DNA from: Polysphondylium violaceum
Lineage: Eukaryota > Evosea > Eumycetozoa > Dictyosteliales > Dictyosteliaceae
Reading direction: 5' to 3'
Length of the DNA: 64,000 nt
NCBI GenBank assembly: GCA_000277445.1
Contig: AJWJ01000056.1
Location: forward strand, 1-64,000
Part shown: positions 12,125 to 22,727 of the stretch, one piece after another
Layout: each line of letters begins with the position of its first letter
Numbering within the stretch: position 1 is the stretch's first letter
Program-made: the position numbers and the translations under genes
The notes under the pieces: generated by a model
The model's input: only the letters and a program-made list of their open reading frames with translations
Database searches by the model: none
What the model was told of the DNA's origin: nothing

Positions 12125-13104
12125 CCAAATCCCACACCAATTGGAAAGAGAATACTATCACTAAACTTTGGAACATTATCAAGTACTAGTACAAATGATT
12201 TACCAGCATTAGCAACACCCATTAATAATAATAATAATAATAATACATCAGACGATATATATTTTGACGAAATTAATACAGTGATACCTGATAAACTATT
12301 AATGGGTGGCTGCCAACCAACTACAGATCTAGACAAACTAAACCAACATAAAATTACTCATATACTAAATTGCTCGGGATGTTATTGTGAAATATCACAT
12401 AAAAATAATTTTAAATACAAGAGTCTATACATTGATGACACCAAAGAGCAGGATATATCTTGTCTATTCTACGAGGTGTTGGAATGGATTGAAAATGCGA
12501 TAGAGACAGAAAGAGGAGTAGTTTATGTTCATTGTCACGTTGGCAAATCTAGAAGTTCAAGTTTTGTCATTATTTATCTCATGTATAAACAAAATCTATC
12601 ATACTATCAAGCACTTGACAAACTCAAACAATCCAGAAGCATTGTTGATCCAAACGTAGGGTTTGGTTGCCAATTGGCCAATTGGAAAAACTGGAGTTTG
12701 GATCCATCCAAAAGACCCCTCCAATACTATGTTGTGACTAACAATGAAAAGACAAATATTGCCAAAATTACTACACTCGCTTTTCTCGATCCACGTTACT
12801 GTTATATTATTCGTGCACCCTCCAAGTGCTTTATATGGAGAGGTAATCTATCAAGCGCAAAGGACTTGGAAGTGGCCGAAAAGTCAATACACAGGTTTTC
12901 GCACTATGACAATGATACTATTGAAGCCATAGAAATACAACAAGATAAAGAGCCCCAGCAATTTTGGGATCTCATTGGCGGCTCTGATAAATGTAAAATT
13001 GAAATAGATCAAAATTTAGCTCCCTTTTTTCAAAATCCAATATTTAATTATGAACTCTGCAAAACTTCAAGACATCATTTTCATGCTCGAAAATCAATTA
13101 ACAA

Positions 13105-13142
<38 letters not shown>

Positions 13143-13156
13143 ATGATAACAGATAA
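11492..13156 (+). CDS. Dual-specificity protein phosphatase with gelsolin-like domain (MKP1-like)
   Basis: Exons 11492-11707 and 11792-13156 join in phase 0 (donor GTAAAT, acceptor TTTAAACAG) and give 526 residues. The first 200 are Ser/Thr/Pro-rich, with a poly-Asn run. The phosphatase domain spans about 225-365 and carries the signature VHCHVGKSRSS near 318, matching HCxxGxxR, with the general-acid region around DDTKEQD. After it, near 408-467, CYIIRAPSKCFIWRG..DKEPQQFWDLIGG matches a gelsolin-homology repeat. Plant MKP1 combines a DSP and a gelsolin-like domain in the same order, so dephosphorylation of a MAP kinase is the likely role (inference). A Ser tract ends the protein. The start ATG lies in an A-rich context. 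A second ATG four codons in is possible. Confidence 0.88.
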
Positions 13157-13538
13157 TAGTAATAATAATCATAATATAATGTAAATAAATTAAATTAATA
13201 TATTTTTTAAATTTTAAAATCATTTTAAATAAATTAATTTTACAAAACATATTTTAAGAGTTAAACTGTTTTAAATTTAAACTCGCTCCATACTTGTTAA
13301 AAAAAAAAAAGTTTATCAAATCAACAAAGATTTTTTCTTTTGAATAATATTCTATTATTATTTAAAACTAAATTGAATAAACTTCAGGTAAAATCTTTAC
13401 AGAAAAAGAAGATTTTATCTTTTATTGAAAAAATTTAAAGATATAAAAATTGAATTTTTTAAAAAAAATCAATTGATCAAAATATATGGATAAAATATTG
13501 AAATTCTATCCTAATTGGATTTGGGAGAGTTGGTTTGA

Positions 13539-14171
13539 TTAAACACCACCACTGCCCATGAAATGGTTAACAAAAAAGTTTGCATTCTTTAAAATATGAA
13601 TATTAGTATTAGGAGGAACTATAGGGGGACTTAAATATATACTAAGTGGATCATTTCTAGCCTCGTGTTTGGCAATGTGACGGTCAAAATGGTTTTTCAT
13701 TCTACTCTGGCATCCATAAAAGAAGCAAACATAATTATCATTGTAATCTTTTTCAAGAGCCAAGTTTCCATATTTGTTCTTTAATTTCTGAATAGCTCTT
13801 GATTTATAAAATTCAATGTGACTTTGTTGGGTGTTGTGTGATTGCATATGCAATGTCATGTTTTCAGAACCTCCATAAACTACCTTACCACAATAGTCAT
13901 ATGGACAAGTTTTATAAATATGATCAAGTTTATGATTATGATTTTGACGATGGTTGAAAACTTCGAAAGATTGGTCATGGACAGGAGAGAAACCAGCCCC
14001 ACCACATGAACCACCATCTTCCCAATCACTTACAACACAACTACTACCATATCCCCTTATTTCACTTCCACCGGATCCACCACCCAAATCCATATCTTGG
14101 TTTTTGTCATTGATGTCCAATTTAAAATTTGAACAAAGTTGGTCATAGGCTGAATCTGCACTACCAGACAT
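13539..14171 (-). CDS. C2H2-like zinc-finger protein, 210 residues (paralogue of 20462)
   Basis: A single exon. The N-terminal half is Gly/Ser-rich and acidic. Finger 1 near 88-112 is CPYDYCGKVVYG..LHMQSH (C-X4-C..H-X3-H). Finger 2 near 148-169 is CFFYGCQSRMKNHFDRHIAKH, followed by EARNDPLSIYL. The same two-finger layout, with C-X4-C spacing and the ending xxNDPxxxxL, occurs in the gene at 20462, so the two are paralogues. It is probably a nuclear nucleic-acid-binding protein; target unknown. The 3' intergenic gap (13157-13538) holds nothing recognisable. Confidence 0.75.
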   Translation of the reverse strand: MSGSADSAYDQLCSNFKLDINDKNQDMDLGGGSGGSEIRGYGSSCVVSDWEDGGSCGGAGFSPVHDQSFEVFNHRQNHNHKLDHIYKTCPYDYCGKVVYGGSENMTLHMQSHNTQQSHIEFYKSRAIQKLKNKYGNLALEKDYNDNYVCFFYGCQSRMKNHFDRHIAKHEARNDPLSIYLSPPIVPPNTNIHILKNANFFVNHFMGSGGV

Positions 14172-15411
14172 TATTATAATTGAAACAACAAATATTATTG
14201 ATAATAGATGAATGAAATTAAATAGGTAAACAAAACAATTATATTAAATGTTGTTGTTGAAATTTTAGAAAATAATATTTTATTTAGAGATTTATATACA
14301 AAAATTGATTGGTACGAACCTTTCCAAAAAATTCAAAATTAAATTCTTAAATTTTTTGAATCAATAATAGAGCCCCACAGTGAAAAAGGCATGACAACAC
14401 ACTCAGTTGATCAATAATTTTGTTATCAGGGGGGCAAATGTAATACACAGCTGTATTTTATGTTTTTGAATATAAAGAGTATTTGAAGGGGTTGTAGATA
14501 TAGCATCGGGGTTGTGGTTGTGGGTTGGAGAGATTTAAAAATTAATTACAAAAAGAGTACTGTGAGTGGCTTGAATTGATTTTGATTATGATAGGGGTAA
14601 TTATGTGTGATTGATCACAACCACTGAGATTATTGATTTTGTATCACTTCCTCACTCTTTACATTACTGCACAATGATAAATAAGGAAGAGGGGCGCAAA
14701 ATGAAAACATAAAGGGAATTTATTCTAACATACAATTTCATTCAATTAAAAAAAGCAACCCAAATCCATCAATGAGGTAGAAAATTTACAACTCTATTTA
14801 AGTCATCATCTTCATCATCTGTGTGAGGTTATTTTAGTATTGAAAATTAATTTTGGAATATTCACACTAACCACATAGGCATAATTAATCGCACAAACAA
14901 ACACACCCAATTCCTTTTTAATCAAAAACAATAGATCTAAGTAGATTTGAGAAAATAAAGTGAATTTCAACTATAACCAATTTTTTTTTAAAAAAAAAAC
15001 CACATGATTTTACCTGAAACCACATGGGAAATTTACTTGGAAATTGAAAAAAAAATGAATTAAAACTTTATGAGTTTTGCTAGGAATCAATAATAATGAT
15101 TTATCTCTTTATAATATTTAACACCAGAGATAAATTGCTAAACTATATTGATGTGAGATAATGTTATTTGGTTACAACCTTTTGTAAAAAGACACACTGT
15201 TGGCAAAAAATTGTTTTTAATAAAATTAATTTTTTTTTCTTTTTCCCCACAAATCTTGATCTTCATTGGTTTTTTTTCTTTTTTTTTTTTATTTAAATTA
15301 AATATCTGTCTATCTCCACTCACCCCCACACCTACATACATAGAGATACACATACACATATAATCAAGCAAATTCAACAACAATATTATATAATAGACAC
15401 CCTCTACTGCC
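14172..15411. other. Intergenic, no gene seen
   Basis: AT-rich spacer separating divergent genes. It contains GGGGTTGTGG/GGGTTG blocks near 14490-14530 and T/A homopolymers near 14980 and 15270. A CACTCACCCCCACACC C-rich box lies near 15315, about 95 bp before the GATA gene start. No coding frame is supported. Confidence 0.4.
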
Positions 15412-18071
15412 ATGGCTAAAAAAGCGGCAGCCAAAAAAAAAGTGGACCCGCCACCTCAAAAGAGGGCCTACAACAAAAGAAAGAAGGCAGGTGATGAAAC
15501 AACCGCACTAGAACCACCACCTGTGTACAATGGTGAAGAGTTTGATGATGATGTAGAGTTAGATGAAAAAAAGATACGTACACCTCTTCCTCCGGTGAAT
15601 AAAAATGATCCTCGATACAAATTGAGAGAACTAGAGATTAGAAACGAACATTTTAAATGGGTACGAGAAACAGTAGTGATATAGTGTAGTATAACGTAAA
15701 CTAACACTACTGTGATACACTCGTATTTTATATTTATTTATAAACAACAGGTTGTTACACTTACAGGTAGAGTCAAAAGATTTGCTATTGTTTTAAAAGC
15801 TAGAGATGCACCCCCAACAGAAACAGAGTTTAAGAGAGTCCAGGGATGGCTGTATCACATCGACTGTCATCTAAGAGCACTGTTTGTTTATTCAAAGGTA
15901 AGTAATCGTTGTTATTGTTGTTGTTTTATATTAGTGGTAGTTAACCAATGTCTTGCGTCCAATAGAAAACAGAGGACCCATTTGATCCAAATAGTCAAAA
16001 AGAAATAGACACATCTAAACAAGGCACATCAACATCAAATTCAAATAATCAAAAAGGATTAGCAACACCAACTACAAATCAAAAAGGACAGCAAGAGTTA
16101 TCAAATAATAATCAAAAAGAATTACAGATAGTTGTTGATTCAACTAATGATCAAAAAGAATTAACAACTGTAAGTTCAAATCAAATAGAACAACAACAAG
16201 TATTGGTTTCGAATCAAGTGGTAGAAGAAGAAACAAATCCAAATAAAAAGGCAAAGATTGATAATAGTGAACCTCCGTCCCTTCCCTCTGCTCCACCTGT
16301 TCCTATTCGTAAGCCTCGTGGAAGACCGAGAAAGGTGACAACAACTACTACAACATCTACCACAGAAAATACAACACCAACAGTATCAGCAATAAATTCA
16401 ACAGTAACAAACACAGTACCAACAAACACAAATCCAAATACAGTACCAACACCAACAAGTTCAACAGTAACAAACACAATACCAACACCTACACTAGCAA
16501 ACACAACAAACCCAACATCAGCAAACACAGTACCAACAAATACAATACCAACAAATCCAATACCAATAAACACAACTATCACACCAATAGCTGCAAATAC
16601 AATAATAGCAAATCCAACACCAATAATACCAATAATAGCAAATCCAATAGCTGCAAATCCAATACCCACACCAGCAAATCCACTACCAATTATAGCAAAT
16701 CCAACACCAATAAACACAATAGTAGAAAATCGAATAACAGCAAATCCAATACCAACACATGCAAATACAATAGTGGCCAATACAACAACAATCTCAACTC
16801 TGATCTCAAATAATGAATACATTCCAACTGATGAGGAATTAAAATTCCCAACAAACAATATCGATGATATACTTTCTGATCAATTTTTAAATTCAAATTT
16901 CGATCTAGATATGGCTCTGATTCCATATATTCCTGGCCCAATAGCTACAGCATCATCACCAGTACCACTAACAACTGCAGTGCCAACTCTTACAACTACA
17001 GTACCACCAGCTTTACCACCAACAGTATCTGCGGTATCACCGCCAATATTACCAGCACATACAACAGCTGCAGTATCTTCACCACCAGCATTACCACTCC
17101 CAATAACTACAGTATCGCCACCATTAACATTACCGGTAATACCACCGCCAACAACTACAGTACCACCAGCTTTACCAACAACAGTATCACCACCAGCTTT
17201 ACCAATAACTACAGTACCATCACCAGGTTTACCAACAATACCATCCCCAACAGCAAATACAGATACAGTATCACCACCAGCTTTACCAACAACTACAGTA
17301 CCACCAGCTTTACCAGCAGTACCATTGCCAACAGTTGTAGTATCGCCACCATTCCCAACAACTACACCAACTACAGTATCACCACCAGCTTTACCACTAC
17401 CAACAGCTTCAAAACCAACAACTACAGCATCACCTCCAACACTACCACTGCCAACAGCTACGGTATCACCAACACTACCAGCAATACTATCGTCAACAGT
17501 TGCAGTATCGCCACCATTACCAACAGCTACAACAACCACAGTGTCTCCACCAGCTTTATCACGACTACCAACAACCATAACACCATTAGCACTAGCAATA
17601 AATGCAACACCACTACCTAAAACAACCACTACTACAACAACTAATGATTATCAAAGACAACTTGAATTACAAATCCAACAACTTTTACAACAAAACCAAC
17701 AACTACAACAAAAGGTAGCACAACAAGAGCAAGAGAAAAAAGAACAAGAACAGAAAATACAAACGCAACAACAAGAGATACAAAAACTACTCGATAGTTT
17801 TTCAGGGAAATTCTGCTTAAACAGCTCACGTCCTAGATATCAATTGTTATTTACAGATTATCCTATAGATACCTCTGATGATTATGCAGCCGATTTCCCT
17901 AGAAAGGTAGGTAGACCACCTGCAAGGAAACCTGACGAGTGCCCTACTTGTGGTAGAAAAAACACTTCTCAATGGAGAAAAGGCCCAAATGGCCTTAAAG
18001 TTTGTAATGCTTGTGGTCTTAAATTCTCAAAAGAACAGAAAAAAGCCATTGTAAGTAATAATAATAGATAG
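15412..18071 (+). CDS. Large GATA-type zinc-finger protein with AT-hooks
   Basis: Exons 15412-15672, 15751-15897 and 15966-18071 give about 837 residues. The first donor is ambiguous (15660 or 15672; both keep frame, and the longer form gives the smooth join RETVVTLTGRVKRF). The N-terminus is Lys/Arg-rich (RAYNKRKK). An AT-hook (RKPRGRPRK) lies near 251. A very long Pro/Thr/Ala/Ile low-complexity region follows, then a Gln-rich coiled coil (LQIQQLLQQNQQLQQK, near 697-745), a second AT-hook-like GRPPARK near 782, and one GATA finger CPTC-X18-CNACGL near 794-820. It is nuclear and sequence-specific by family. The end is uncertain: GTAAGT at 18051 could splice to 18154-18165, replacing the last residues with a three-residue tail. 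Confidence 0.83.
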
Positions 18072-18284
18072 ATAGTTATAGAATATGATATGATATATTT
18101 ATTTAAATTAATAAATACTAATATGAAAATATAATGAAATTTAAATTTAATAGTTAAATGGGTAATATAGAAATAAAAGATATATTACAAGATTAATAAA
18201 ATATTATCCCAAATACTAATAGTAATAATAAAAATAATGATTAAATCAAAAAAGAATAAAAGCCCAAGTACCTGGGCAGTCAGT

Positions 18285-18882
18285 CTACTCTACAACTGTT
18301 GTAGAGATGGATGGAAAATATGATACAGCTTCAGTCTTTTCTTCTTCTTTGAATACGTGGGCACTCATTCTATCTATGACCTCGTTTCCCATGAGGACGA
18401 ATCCAAAATCTACATTTTGGGGATGAGATATATAATAGTTGTTATCCTTTTTTATAAAGTAAAACTAAGTTTAACATATAGATGTATACACATATTAATA
18501 CAACACCTCTGCTATAGTAATAGGAATAATAATAATTACATCAAATCCCAATATATGAATGGCGATTACATTTCTAACCACATGACAAGAATATCTAAAT
18601 CCCTTTGGAAAGAGATATGGTTTCTCGACATGTGATATATAGGTAAAAATTCCTTTATTTACATATTTGTGATAATGAGCTTTGTAAAAAATGGTACCTT
18701 GCTCATTGGGAGTATCACATACTAGAGATATATTATTAATAAGAAATGTTGCTATGATATCATAGAGATAAAAATAAATAGATAATCTTACATTGCAAAA
18801 AATGGTTACATAGGGCTGGATAATGATCGACAAATAATTCAATTCCAATTTCTCCAAATTCTGTTTCTATTAAAATACTCAT
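18285..18882 (-). CDS. Divergent cyclophilin-type peptidyl-prolyl isomerase-like gene
   Basis: The first exon, 18792-18882, encodes MSILIETEFGEIGIELFVDH then YPALCNHFLQ, a clear cyclophilin N-terminus. It splices to 18663-18721 (LCDTPNEQGTIFYKAHYHKY), matching the usual NFLxLC..YDGTIFHR segment. The last exon, about 18285-18464, encodes FYFIKKDNNYYISHPQ then NVDFGFVLMGNEVIDRM, equivalent to the SQFFI..LD..HVVFGxVxxGMDVV end. A middle piece (18570-18623) is less clear, and the exons do not join in frame across 18466-18569 in any way I could find. The usual central GGD and GVLSMAN motifs are missing. It may be an unusual short cyclophilin with tiny exons, or a gene in decay. Catalytic activity is doubtful. 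Confidence 0.55.
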
Positions 18883-19650
18883 TTTATTTTCAACAGAGAA
18901 AAAACCTCTTGAAAGATTGATATCACAATGAAAATTGATGATAATAAAAGAGTGTGCACTATAGTGTTGTAAAATAAATAATTAACTAAATTAGTCTCGT
19001 GTCAGACTCTCTGATGGTGAAATCTAATTTTAAATCTTGGTTTTTTCACTGTCACCCTAAACATAGATATAAAAATTATAGTAACAAATACAAACATTGA
19101 TTGATCTTGATTGATTGTTGAGTATTTATGGATTGATAATGGAATGTAAATTAACATCAACGGCCTCATTTGAGGTTCACCCCCCCCAATTGTTTATTAT
19201 AATTTTTTTTTCATTTTTTTTCAATATTTTCTAATTTAGAATTTGTAAAAAGCCCCTGAGATTTTTTTTGCAATTTATTTTATTTTATTGTTGATTAAAC
19301 TCTATGTGTATATATATGTTTTTTGGATCAACAGTACTATAAAGATTTAATACCCTTTCACTATATCATTTCTTTTTTTGTCTCTCTCAATGTGTACATA
19401 TAATTTGTGTTGATTGTTTTTTTATTTTTTATTATTTTTGTGATGAATATTTTTTTGTTTACTTCCACCCACCCTTCTCACCCAATTATGCCCGATTTTC
19501 ACTATCATCACACTTCTGTATATAAACTATAGACCTACACAATCATTCTATTTATTTCATATATCAAAGTATTATTAGAGATATAGAGAGATACAGTATT
19601 TTATTTAATAAAAGTATTACACTCTATAGTAGTAGTGGTATTGGTTCATA
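18883..19650. promoter_or_regulatory. Divergent intergenic region
   Basis: This lies between the cyclophilin-like gene (minus) and the gene at 19651 (plus). A run of C (TTCACCCCCCCCAATT) lies near 19179-19192, and long T runs lie near 19200-19230. TATATAAAC lies near 19520, about 130 bp before the ATG. No gene was seen. Confidence 0.4.
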
Positions 19651-20133
19651 ATGAATTATCATCTACAACAGACAAATAATAATGACAGTAACAATGATAC
19701 CGAGAATGATAATGATAATTTAAATAACTACGACATCAACGATAATAACGATAATAGTAATAATAATCATAATAAAAGTTGTAGTTGTAGTTATATTATA
19801 AGTAAAATGAAAGATTTATATTCATCATCTTCATCATTACTTTCACTTTATAGAAACTATATCGATATAAAAAGTCAGGATAATAAAACTACAATTACAT
19901 TTGTCAGCGATGGGGGTAGTCAAACCGAAGAGGCATATGGTATTATTGATGGCATTATTGATAAAAATAGTTGTTGCTCCTATTGTTATTACTATAACTT
20001 TATAATAGATCATCAATTACTTCAATCTAAAAATAGACACAATACACTAAAAAGAAACTCTGATTTAATCCTTTTAATTCACAACGAAGACAAAGACTCC
20101 TTTTCTGTTAATAATAGTTTTGTATATAGATAA
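19651..20133 (+). CDS. Unknown Asn/Asp-rich protein, 160 residues
   Basis: A single frame starts MNYHLQQTNNND and ends in TAA. Residues 1-42 are almost all Asn, Asp and Ser. A Cys/Ser word (KSCSCSYIISKMKDLY) follows, then Ser/Leu runs, ITFVSDGGSQTEEAYGIIDG, a Cys/Tyr cluster (SCCSYCYYYNFII) and a Lys/Asn-rich end (LILLIHNEDKDSF). No domain is recognised and there is no clear signal peptide. The A/T-rich promoter with TATATAAAC supports a real gene. The function is unknown. Confidence 0.65.
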   Translation: MNYHLQQTNNNDSNNDTENDNDNLNNYDINDNNDNSNNNHNKSCSCSYIISKMKDLYSSSSSLLSLYRNYIDIKSQDNKTTITFVSDGGSQTEEAYGIIDGIIDKNSCCSYCYYYNFIIDHQLLQSKNRHNTLKRNSDLILLIHNEDKDSFSVNNSFVYR

Positions 20134-20461
20134 ATTTATTTAAATCAAATGATCATCATCATCATCATCATCATCAAATAATAATAACAATAATAATGTT
20201 AAATACAATCGTCGTGTGATGATAATCACAATCATTTGATATTTTTGTAAATAATAAATAAAGACTAAAAGAACAAAGAAATATGTAAATAAATAAATAA
20301 AGTTTTTTTTTTTTTTTTCCAATACATTAAACATATTGGTTGTTTATACGACAACTAATAAAGAATAATAAGACAATAGTTTAGATGATATAAATTAATT
20401 AGTAGGGTTTTATTTACAATGGGAATGGTAGCTGTACAAGGGGGGCGGATTCAATAGATTT

Positions 20462-21145
20462 TTAACCTTTGAAAATGATCAATGGAAGATGCTCTTCTAT
20501 GGGATCATTGTTTTGTTCATGTGCACCCAAATGACGGGAATAGTTTGTGAGCATTCTAAGATTACAATTTTTATAAAAACATAAATAGTCGCCATTCAAG
20601 TCTTTACGCAAGCTCTTGACACCGTATTTTTTGGCATAGAATCTGAGATCGGGTCCTCTGGGATTGCCATCGTGTATGTATAGTTGTTCATAACCAGTCT
20701 TTGGCACGGTTTTCTTGTGTTTGGTGTGGGTTCTAAAATGCGAGGAAAGGTTACCTTTATTTCCACGAATAATTTTGCCGCAATTGTCATAGCAACAGGT
20801 GAAAGTTCCATCGGGGTTCTTTGTATAATCTTTACTAATAACTTTATGTTCAAGTTTGGGAAACGGATTCGAAGAGGTACCAATTTCCTCTTTGGTCAAT
20901 CTATTCACAACCATCATTTCCAAGCTGAATGGTTGTTGGTCACTCTGGGTCGGACAGCAAAAATGGTTAACTGGCTCTTGCTCTGAATTTGAATGTGAAT
21001 GTAAATGTGAATGTGGATGGGTATGCGTATGCGGTAGTTGGTCTGGTTGTGGAAATGCCATACCCAAATTCAACAGAGATTCAATGGCCAATTCATCAGT
21101 TTTGCTCATACGAGGGCGGCTTTTGTTTGTTGTTTGCGGTTTCAT
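20462..21145 (-). CDS. C2H2-like zinc-finger protein, 227 residues (paralogue of 13539)
   Basis: The N-terminus has a short basic stretch (KSRPRMSK) and a His/Thr repeat (HTHTHPHSHLHSHS). A Cys pair (FCCPTQ) precedes two fingers: CCYDNCGKIIRGNKG..SHFRTH near 117-141 and CFYKNCNLRMLTNYSRHLGAH near 190-210, then EQNNDPIEEHL. Finger spacing, the KDxNxxYxCF lead-in and the NDP tail match the protein at 13539. The fingers are C-X4-C, as in some TFIIIA-like and GLI-like C2H2 fingers. It is probably a nuclear regulator; the target is unknown. It ends 328 bp from the preceding gene, with (CAT)n at 20153-20176 between them. Confidence 0.75.
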   Translation of the reverse strand: MKPQTTNKSRPRMSKTDELAIESLLNLGMAFPQPDQLPHTHTHPHSHLHSHSNSEQEPVNHFCCPTQSDQQPFSLEMMVVNRLTKEEIGTSSNPFPKLEHKVISKDYTKNPDGTFTCCYDNCGKIIRGNKGNLSSHFRTHTKHKKTVPKTGYEQLYIHDGNPRGPDLRFYAKKYGVKSLRKDLNGDYLCFYKNCNLRMLTNYSRHLGAHEQNNDPIEEHLPLIIFKG

Positions 21146-22079
21146 TTTCTAGAACAAAAAAAGAGATAAAACTGTGGATTAAATAAAGAGATATAAAGAA
21201 ACCAAACTATCAGATAGGTAAAATAGTTTATTGTGTAGAGAAATGGTTGATATGATTAGGAAATTTAATTTAACCACAAAGTTAGTTCTTTTTATATTCT
21301 TCAATTCCACCCACGCTCACAGCGTAGCTGCAACCCTTCTTCTTTGTAAAATGGGAAAATATTAATATTGATTTAAATTTTTTTCTTTTTGATTTTTTCT
21401 TTCTCAATCACCTGATCGTGGAGTGATCACCCATGCTTTTTTTAACACCCATAGCTGTGCGAATTTACTATTTTTTTCTTTTTTTTAAAAATTTTCTAGT
21501 TTTTTTTTTCCAATGAGGTTATTTTTATCATGGGAAAGTAAATTTTATTTTTATCACCATTGTTGTTGATTTTAGTTTTTTTGTTGCTGTTGATGTGGAA
21601 TGAAATATGTTGGTGGTGTGGAGAGTGTGGGAAATCAAAATTAAATTAATTGTTTCTCACCATTCATTTGTAGTAGAGAATCGACTATAATACTATCTAT
21701 TCTACCCCATTTTTTAATTGAAAAAAATAGGTATTGTTTTTTCACCCCTCATTCATTGGCGCAAACACCTACCACCGCTACAAACTCTGAATTTATAAAC
21801 ATCCCACCCTTTTATTATTATTTTCTTGGTATGGGTTATTGTGAGTTTAATCATATAACACCACAACTATTGTATGAGAACATAAACTCGTACCAATTAG
21901 ACAATTGTTTTATTATAGTTATGTTATTGGTAATGTTGTTATATGTTATAGTATAACTTTCAATATTAGGAAAGTTACTGGAATGATACTATAATAATGT
22001 CATAAGTTTTTTTAAAGACAAGTATCATTAATAATTGTTGATGTCATTACACAAAAGTTAAAGTCGGTAAGTGGGTAGA
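21146..22079. other. Intergenic, no gene seen
   Basis: AT-rich spacer with CTCACAGCGTAGCTGC and TGATCGTGGAGTGATCACCC near 21315 and 21415, and GTTGGTGGTGTGGAGAGTGTGG near 21610. A short plus-strand frame near 21756 lacks an ATG. No supported gene. Confidence 0.35.
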
Positions 22080-22260
22080 AAGAGTATTTGATCCACCTCG
22101 AGGTTAATTTATGGAGTTTTTGTTGGAAGTCTTGATTGTCAAAAATCACTAAAAGATATCCAAATTCACTTTGAAAGTCTCTACTAATTTATTCAAACGC
22201 ATCGCCTCTACAGTTGGACCAATCTTGAATATGACTGGTTTTACTCTCACTGAATTATGA
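22080..22260 (-). pseudogene. Anonymous broken coding segment
   Basis: Read on the minus strand, the DNA gives coding-like pieces: NSVRVKPVIFKIGPTVEAMR then LNKLVET, followed in a neighbouring frame by FGYLLVIFDNQDFQQKLHKL then TSRWIKYSFYPLT. The composition (Val, Phe, Leu, Arg, balanced use of G and C) differs from the surrounding spacer. No start, stop or splice pattern makes one continuous gene, so it is most easily read as a remnant. The family is not recognised. Confidence 0.35.
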
Positions 22261-22505
22261 TATCAATGAGTAGATTAATGTGGAAATTATAACACCACAC
22301 GATATAAATATTTACAATTTATAGATCTTTTCTTTTTTAAAGATTTAAAAACAAAAAAAACCATAAATTCCCTTTTTGTGATCAAAATTAAAAAAAAAAA
22401 AGTTTATTTTTGTGTTTGCCATATTATTGGTTCATAAATATACAATATCATCAATAATAATGTATTTAAAAAAATTATTGAGATTATAGATTATAAAATA
22501 GTTAT

Positions 22506-22727
22506 TTAAGATTCTCTTTGGACAGAAATTTTAATTTTTGCATTTTTATCTATATATTTTATATTATTATTCCTTTCATAATCTCTTTGTCGTTGTTCTC
22601 TTCTTCTTCTTCTTCGGACTGAAACATTTCTAATAATTCTTAAACTAAAATAAAATTGAAATATTAGATCTTGTAATTTTGGTTAAATTTATTGTCTTAC
22701 ATAAATATATATTTACATCGAAAACAT
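22506..22727 (-). CDS. Small unknown basic two-exon protein, 49 residues
   Basis: An 11-nt first exon (22717-22727) joins exon 2 (22506-22644) across a 72-nt intron with donor GTAAAT and acceptor ATTTTATTTTAG. The product is MFSILRIIRNVSVRRRRREQ followed by RQRDYERNNNIKYIDKN and a short Lys/Ile tail. It is strongly basic and could bind nucleic acid or acidic membranes, but that is guesswork. The tiny first exon encoding MF[S/T] parallels the gene at 7771. The function is unknown. Confidence 0.55.

Noticed and set aside
11839-12336. Minus-strand Leu/Val-rich, membrane-like frame
   Set aside because: It is antisense to the phosphatase N-terminus. The hydrophobic run comes from the poly-Asn tract.
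16214-17629. Two long minus-strand Val/Gly-rich frames (about 214 and 249 codons)
   Set aside because: They mirror the Pro/Thr/Ala/Ile repeats of the GATA gene at 15412. No domain or promoter is present.
21756-21956. Plus-strand 66-codon frame
   Set aside because: There is no ATG at its start, it is low in complexity, and no relative is present.
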